Positions 15,693-20,190 of a stretch of DNA of 20,190 bases are shown piece after piece. A program made the translations under genes and the position numbers. The DNA lies in assembly GCA_002454125.1 (NCBI GenBank), contig DKII01000112.1:1-20190 (forward strand), given 5' to 3'. This DNA is from Novosphingobium sp. UBA6722 (GTDB lineage Bacteria > Pseudomonadota > Alphaproteobacteria > Sphingomonadales > Sphingomonadaceae). Positions within the stretch are counted from its first letter, which is position 1; each line of letters begins with the position of its first letter. The notes beneath the pieces are model-generated. The model saw nothing but the letters and a program-made list of their open reading frames with translations. It ran no database searches and was not told where the DNA came from.

Positions 15693-17012
15693 GTGGCGAT
15701 CAGTATGGCTTGCGCCGGCTGGTCGCAGGCGGCACAGGCGCAAGTGGCGCCAGCGCCGCCGCCTGAAAACACCGTCCAGCTAACCCCGGTTGAACTCTTC
15801 GCCTTTGCCGATCGGGCCATCGCGGCGGGCGACTTTGCCACTGCCGAAACCGCCTATCGCGCGCTCAGCACCAATCCCGATCTCGAGCTGCGGACCGAGG
15901 CGCGCTTTCGCCTGGCGATGATGCTGGCGGACCGGTTGAACCGCCACCGCGATGCGGCGATCGAGCTGCGCAAGATCCTCGATGAAAAGCCCGATGCCCA
16001 GCGCGTTCGGGTGGAACTGGCGCGGATGCAACTGATGATCGGCAATATCGGCCAGGCCGAGCGCGAGTTTCGGGCGGCCCAGGCCCGGGGCCTGCCGGCC
16101 GATGTGGAACGGCTGGTGCGCTTTTATGCCAATGCGCTCAGCGCAACGAAGCCGCTCGGCGCCAGCCTTGAAGTGGCCCTGGCGCCTGACAGCAATATCA
16201 ACCGCGCGACCCGTTCGGATACGCTGGGTACCATCATCGGCGATTTCGACCTGAGCGAGGATGCCAAGGCGCAGTCCGGCCTGGGCCTCGCCCTGCGCGG
16301 GCAGGGCTATTATCGGCAGGCGCTGGGGCAAGAGGCGCGGCTGCTGGTGCGCCTGTCAGGCAGCGCCGATATCTATCGCCAGTCGCAGTTCAACGACATG
16401 GCGGTTTCATTGCAGGCCGGGCCCGAAGTGGCCTCGGGCAAGGACCGGATCAGCTTTGCCCTGCAGACCACCTGGCGCTGGTTTGGCCAGCAGCTCTACT
16501 CCTCAGCCTATGGCGCGACGGCGGACTGGCGCCATCCGCTGGGCCAGCGCAGCCAGCTCAATGTCGAGGCCAGCGCCCAGCGCGTCGATTACCGGCCCAA
16601 TCCGTTGCAGGACGGGGCCAGCCTGGGGCTGGCGGTTGGGATCGACCATGCCTTCTCGCAGCGCTTCGGCGGCGGGATCCAGTTGCAGGGGCAGCGGATG
16701 ACCGCGCGCGATCCGGGCTATGCGCTCGCCAGCGGCGGGGTCAGCGCCTACCTGTTCCGCGAACTGGGGCCGACCACGCTGGCGCTGTCGTTTGGCTATA
16801 CCCGGCTGGAGGCAGACGAACGGCTGTTCCTCTATCCGCAGCGGCGCCAGGATGATCGCTTTTCGACATCGCTGTCGGCAACGTTCCGGCAAGTGCGGAT
16901 CGGCCCCTTCGCGCCGCTGCTGCGGCTGCGGTACGAGCGGAACAAGTCCACCGTGGAAATCTATGATTTCAATCGGGTAGCGGGCGAAGCCGGCTTGTCG
17001 CTGGCGCTGTAG
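15693..17012 (+). CDS. Slam-type surface lipoprotein assembly modifier (DUF560)
   Basis: Outer membrane protein expected to move the preceding lipoprotein to the cell surface. As drawn from the GTG at 15693 it has 439 residues. An N-terminal signal-like segment (SMACAGWSQAAQA, cleaved before QVAP) is followed by a TPR-like helical domain (about 32-150: LFAFADRAIAAGDFATAETAYRAL, AAIELRKILDEKPDAQRVRVELARMQL, QAEREFRAA). From about 160 comes the barrel, opening with LAPDSNINRAT, a hallmark of Slam barrels. It ends with RYERNKSTVEIYDFNR and a final strand AGEAGLSLAL. The start is uncertain: the annotated GTG gives a signal peptide without its positive end, while the frame is open upstream and would add RNFGAVRVRQLV but offers no ATG, GTG or TTG. 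Confidence 0.87.
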   Translation: MAISMACAGWSQAAQAQVAPAPPPENTVQLTPVELFAFADRAIAAGDFATAETAYRALSTNPDLELRTEARFRLAMMLADRLNRHRDAAIELRKILDEKPDAQRVRVELARMQLMIGNIGQAEREFRAAQARGLPADVERLVRFYANALSATKPLGASLEVALAPDSNINRATRSDTLGTIIGDFDLSEDAKAQSGLGLALRGQGYYRQALGQEARLLVRLSGSADIYRQSQFNDMAVSLQAGPEVASGKDRISFALQTTWRWFGQQLYSSAYGATADWRHPLGQRSQLNVEASAQRVDYRPNPLQDGASLGLAVGIDHAFSQRFGGGIQLQGQRMTARDPGYALASGGVSAYLFRELGPTTLALSFGYTRLEADERLFLYPQRRQDDRFSTSLSATFRQVRIGPFAPLLRLRYERNKSTVEIYDFNRVAGEAGLSLAL

Positions 17013-17072
17013 CGGGCCTCGCTAGCCAAGCTGGATTGCTGGTCCGGGCAGCCGCACCGACCGCCGATCAGC

Positions 17073-17429
17073 TCAGTTATCGCAGTAGCTGTATTCACCC
17101 GCGCGGCAGCGCCTGACCGCTTCGCGCCACGCGGCCATCTTCTTTTCATAGGCCGCGCGTTCGCGGGCGTGGTCGGCCAGGGCGGCGCGGTATTCGGCCT
17201 GGCGGGCGGGTTGTTCGCGGTAAGCCTGCCAGCCCTGCGCCTGCTGCGCCTCCTGCGCGCGAACCCGCTGCATCTCGTTGATGTTGAGCTGGCGGATGAT
17301 CGCCTTGTCCTTGGCCCGCGCGGCGGCGCTCTTGCTCAGCAGCGGATCCTTCGGGTCGTCGGCCAGCGACGGCGCCGAGACTGCAGCGACGGACAGCGCC
17401 AAGGCGCCGACGATAAGGCGATAGTTCAT
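17073..17429 (-). CDS. Small secreted hypothetical protein, 118 residues
   Basis: I do not recognise a function. From the ATG at 17429 the protein starts with a clear signal peptide (MNYRLIVGALALSVAAVSAPSLA, cleaved before DDP). The mature part (~95 residues) is helical, charged and Gln/Arg/Ala-rich (INEMQRVRAQEAQQAQGWQAYREQ), so it may be a coiled coil. It ends in CRAGEYSYCDN, a C-x7-C pair that could form a disulfide in the periplasm. GGGAGGG lies nine bases before the start. The frame is open about 320 bases upstream, but those residues lack any pattern. It converges with the Slam gene and diverges from uvrA. Confidence 0.8.
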   Translation of the reverse strand: MNYRLIVGALALSVAAVSAPSLADDPKDPLLSKSAAARAKDKAIIRQLNINEMQRVRAQEAQQAQGWQAYREQPARQAEYRAALADHARERAAYEKKMAAWREAVRRCRAGEYSYCDN

Positions 17430-17616
17430 GTGGTGCGACCCTCCCGTGGACCTGACGCAGTTGTGCCGCCAAGAGGTTAACGGGAACAATCCCAATTGCG
17501 GTAAACGGGGCGCGGCTGGTCGCAGGAACGGGGCGGGCCAACGGTACGGTAGCGCGCAGAGGACACCGCCTTCCGGCCCCCTTGCGGGAATCGAACAAAT
17601 CTGGAACAGCGGCGCG
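17430..17616. promoter_or_regulatory. Divergent intergenic region upstream of uvrA
   Basis: The 187 bases between the two divergent genes must hold both promoters. The one element I can support is the SOS box at 17593-17607. Other features are too weak to assign as promoter boxes. Confidence 0.4.
17593..17607 (+). promoter_or_regulatory. LexA (SOS) box before uvrA
   Basis: GAACAAATCTGGAAC is GAAC-N7-GAAC, the reverse complement of GTTC-N7-GTTC, the direct-repeat LexA site established for Alphaproteobacteria. It ends nine bases before the uvrA ATG, so bound LexA would block the promoter or start site. It also overlaps the only ribosome-binding-like bases (GGAA) before uvrA. Confidence 0.85.
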
Positions 17617-20190
17617 ATGTCGCTCAGTAAAATCGTCGTGCGCGGGGCGCGCGAGCACAATCTCAAGGGCTTCGATGTCGAGCTGCCGCGCGACAGCCTG
17701 ATCGTGATCACCGGGCTGTCAGGCTCGGGCAAGTCGAGCCTCGCGTTTGACACGATCTATGCCGAGGGGCAGCGCCGCTATGTCGAGTCCTTAAGCGCCT
17801 ATGCGCGCCAGTTCCTCGAGATGATGCAGAAGCCCGATGTCGAGCATATCGACGGGCTCAGCCCCGCGATCTCGATCGAGCAGAAGACCACCAGCCGCAA
17901 CCCGCGCTCGACCGTCGCGACGGTGACCGAGATCTATGACTACATGCGCCTGCTCTGGGCGCGCACCGGCGTGCCCTATAGCCCCGCGACGGGTGAGCCG
18001 ATCAGCGCCCAGACCGTCAGCCAGATGGTTGACCGGGTCATGGCCCTGCCTGAGGGGACGCGCGCCTACCTGCTTGCCCCGGTGGTGCGCGGCCGCAAGG
18101 GTGAATACCGCAAGGAATTGGCCGAGTGGCAGAAGGCCGGCTACACCCGCGTGCGGATCGACGGTGAGTTCTACGCCATCGAGGAAGCCCCCGCGCTCGA
18201 CAAGAAGTACAAGCATGACATCGAAGTCGTGGTTGACCGGATCGCCGTGCGCGAAGGGATCGAGACGCGGCTGGCCGACAGCTTTGAGCAGGCGCTGAAG
18301 CTGGCCGATGGCCTGGCCTATATCGACCTGGCCGACGGCGTCGTGCCGGGGCGTGAGGGAGAGAAGGGCGGGGCGATGAAGGGCGCCGGCCTGCCCGACA
18401 ACCGCATCGTCTTCAGCGAAAAGTTCGCCTGCCCGGTCTCCGGCTTCACCATCGAAAGCTTGGAGCCGCGGCTGTTCAGCTTCAACGCGCCGATGGGCGC
18501 CTGCCCGGCCTGCGACGGGCTGGGCGAGAAGCTGCTGTTCGATCCGCAGCTGGTCGTGCCGAACGAGGCGCTGTCCCTCAAGCAGGGCGCGGTCGTGCCC
18601 TGGGCCAAGAGCAACCCGCCGTCGCCCTATTACATGCAGGTGCTGGCCAGCCTGGCGGCGGAGTTCGGCTTCAGCCTTGATACCCCGTGGCAGGATCTGC
18701 CGGTCGAGGTGCGGATCGTGATCCTCCACGGCACTGCCGGGCGGCCGGTCAACCTCACCTTCATCGACGGGAAAAAGAGCTATACGGTCAAGAAGCCGTT
18801 CGAAGGCGTGATCGGCAACCTCAACCGCCGCATGCTGCAAACCGAATCTGCCTGGATGCGCGAGGAGCTGGGCAAGTTCCAGACCGCGCAGCCGTGCGAG
18901 GTCTGCGAGGGTAAGCGGCTCAAGCCGGAGGCGCTGTCGGTCAAGGTCGGCGGGGCGGACATCTCCTCGATCACCCGCCTGTCCGTCTCCGATGCGGTCG
19001 AATGGTTCGGCGCGCTGGATAGCCAGCTGACCAACCAGCAGAGCCAGATCGCCCGCGCGATCCTGAAAGAGATCAACGAGCGGCTGGGCTTCCTCAACAA
19101 CGTCGGGCTCGATTACCTCAACCTCGATCGCACCTCGGGCACGCTCTCGGGCGGGGAGAGCCAGCGCATCCGCCTCGCCAGCCAGATCGGCTCGGGCCTC
19201 TCGGGCGTGCTTTACGTGCTTGATGAGCCGTCGATCGGCCTGCACCAGCGCGATAACGACATGCTGCTGATCACGCTCAAACGGCTGCGCGACCTGGGCA
19301 ACACGGTGATCGTGGTCGAGCATGACGAGGACGCGATCCGCGCGGCCGATCACGTGGTCGATCTGGGGCCGGGGGCGGGGGTCCACGGCGGGGAGATCGT
19401 CGCCCAGGGGACGCTGCAGGATATTCTCGCTGCCCCGAACAGCCTGACCGGCCAGTATCTCACCGGCGCGCGCCGGATCGAAGTGCCGGCCAAGCGCCGC
19501 AAGGGCAACGGCCACAAGCTGACGGTCCACAATGCCCGCGCCAACAACCTGCGCGGGGTCACGGCCAGCATCCCGCTTGGCACCTTCACCTGCGTCACCG
19601 GCGTTTCGGGCAGCGGCAAGTCCAGCCTCACGCTCGATACGCTTTATGCCAGCGCGGCCCGCACCTTGAACGGCGCGCGGGTAATCGCCGGGGCGCATGA
19701 CAAGGTCACGGGCCTCGAATTCTGTGACAAGGTGATCGAGATCGATCAGTCGCCGATCGGCCGCACCCCGCGCTCCAACCCCGCGACTTACACCGGCGCC
19801 TTCACCCAGATCCGGGACTGGTTCGCCGGCCTGCCGGAGAGCGGCGCGCGCGGATACAAGGCCGGGCGGTTCTCCTTCAACGTCAAGGGCGGGCGGTGCG
19901 AGAAGTGCCAGGGCGACGGCCTGATCAAGATCGAGATGCACTTCCTCCCCGATGTTTACGTGACGTGTGAGGAATGCGGCGGCAAGCGCTACAACCGCGA
20001 AACGCTGGAGGTAAAGTTCAAGGGCCACTCGATCGCCGACGTGCTCGACATGACGATCGAGGACGCGGAAGAGTTCTTCAAGGCCGTCCCCCCGATCCGT
20101 GACAAGATGCACATGCTGAACGAGGTGGGGCTGGGCTACGTCAAGGTCGGCCAGCAGGCCACGACCCTCTCGGGCGGCGAGGCGCAGCGC
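17617..20190 (+). CDS. uvrA: Excinuclease ABC subunit A (3' end missing)
   Basis: DNA damage recognition ATPase of nucleotide excision repair. 858 residues are visible and the frame runs off the right edge in its second ABC signature (TTLSGGEAQR), so about 100 residues are missing. The first Walker A is GLSGSGKSS (33-41), followed by the typical RRYVESLSAYARQFLEMM. The first ABC signature is in SGTLSGGESQRIRLASQIGSG with Walker B VLYVLDEPSIGL; the second Walker A is GVSGSGKSS (662-670). The C-terminal zinc finger is complete (C761, C764, C784, C787). The first zinc module reads CPVSGF...CPAC, with Ser275 where many UvrA proteins have the second Cys. The ATG at 17617 gives the standard N-terminus MSLSKIVVRGAREHNLKG. 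It is preceded by an SOS box, so DNA damage should induce it. Confidence 0.97.
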   Translation, partial: MSLSKIVVRGAREHNLKGFDVELPRDSLIVITGLSGSGKSSLAFDTIYAEGQRRYVESLSAYARQFLEMMQKPDVEHIDGLSPAISIEQKTTSRNPRSTVATVTEIYDYMRLLWARTGVPYSPATGEPISAQTVSQMVDRVMALPEGTRAYLLAPVVRGRKGEYRKELAEWQKAGYTRVRIDGEFYAIEEAPALDKKYKHDIEVVVDRIAVREGIETRLADSFEQALKLADGLAYIDLADGVVPGREGEKGGAMKGAGLPDNRIVFSEKFACPVSGFTIESLEPRLFSFNAPMGACPACDGLGEKLLFDPQLVVPNEALSLKQGAVVPWAKSNPPSPYYMQVLASLAAEFGFSLDTPWQDLPVEVRIVILHGTAGRPVNLTFIDGKKSYTVKKPFEGVIGNLNRRMLQTESAWMREELGKFQTAQPCEVCEGKRLKPEALSVKVGGADISSITRLSVSDAVEWFGALDSQLTNQQSQIARAILKEINERLGFLNNVGLDYLNLDRTSGTLSGGESQRIRLASQIGSGLSGVLYVLDEPSIGLHQRDNDMLLITLKRLRDLGNTVIVVEHDEDAIRAADHVVDLGPGAGVHGGEIVAQGTLQDILAAPNSLTGQYLTGARRIEVPAKRRKGNGHKLTVHNARANNLRGVTASIPLGTFTCVTGVSGSGKSSLTLDTLYASAARTLNGARVIAGAHDKVTGLEFCDKVIEIDQSPIGRTPRSNPATYTGAFTQIRDWFAGLPESGARGYKAGRFSFNVKGGRCEKCQGDGLIKIEMHFLPDVYVTCEECGGKRYNRETLEVKFKGHSIADVLDMTIEDAEEFFKAVPPIRDKMHMLNEVGLGYVKVGQQATTLSGGEAQR

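Noticed and set aside
17791..20112. 773-codon minus-strand open frame opposite uvrA
   Set aside because: Antisense shadow of uvrA, whose ABC and zinc motifs are unambiguous.

Overview
The window is GC-rich alphaproteobacterial chromosome, most likely from the order Sphingomonadales. Three things point there: the citric-acid-cycle proteins look alphaproteobacterial, a GTTC-N7-GTTC type SOS box lies before uvrA, and there is a small 102-residue protein of a kind I associate with sphingomonads. This placement is inference from protein and motif style; no rRNA marker is present.

Layout. Positions 1-5823 (minus strand) hold a citric-acid-cycle operon transcribed mdh > sucD > sucA > sucB, with sucB cut by the left edge. 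sucC is not between mdh and sucD. A stem-loop lies between sucD and sucA, and two palindromes lie upstream of mdh. Positions 6057-7958 (minus) encode a membrane-bound GGDEF-EAL protein, followed by the 102-residue protein (8058-8366) and a SleB-type cell wall hydrolase (8489-9637). At about 9638 the strand of transcription switches.

Positions 9795-14550 (plus) are a vitamin B12 uptake operon. A cobalamin riboswitch aptamer is followed by a hairpin that buries the ribosome-binding site of btuB, then btuB, btuF, btuC and btuD, all overlapping by a few bases. B12 would cross the outer membrane through BtuB, be handed to the lipid-anchored BtuF, and be imported by BtuCD. A large nested palindromic repeat has become part of the 3' end of btuF: it encodes the last ~35 residues and supplies the Shine-Dalgarno sequence of btuC.

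Directly downstream (14653-17012) is a two-gene module: a lipoprotein with a poly-Gly tether that resembles the transferrin-binding-protein-B (TbpB) barrel families, and a Slam-type (surface lipoprotein assembly modifier) outer membrane protein expected to display it on the cell surface. A perfect 16-bp palindrome precedes the module. Its ligand is unknown, and its position next to B12 uptake genes is the most interesting biological question here.

The window ends with a small convergent periplasmic protein gene (17073-17429, minus) and uvrA (17617 onward, plus, cut by the right edge), which has a perfect SOS box 9 bases before its start codon. No tRNA, rRNA, CRISPR array or transposase gene was seen.
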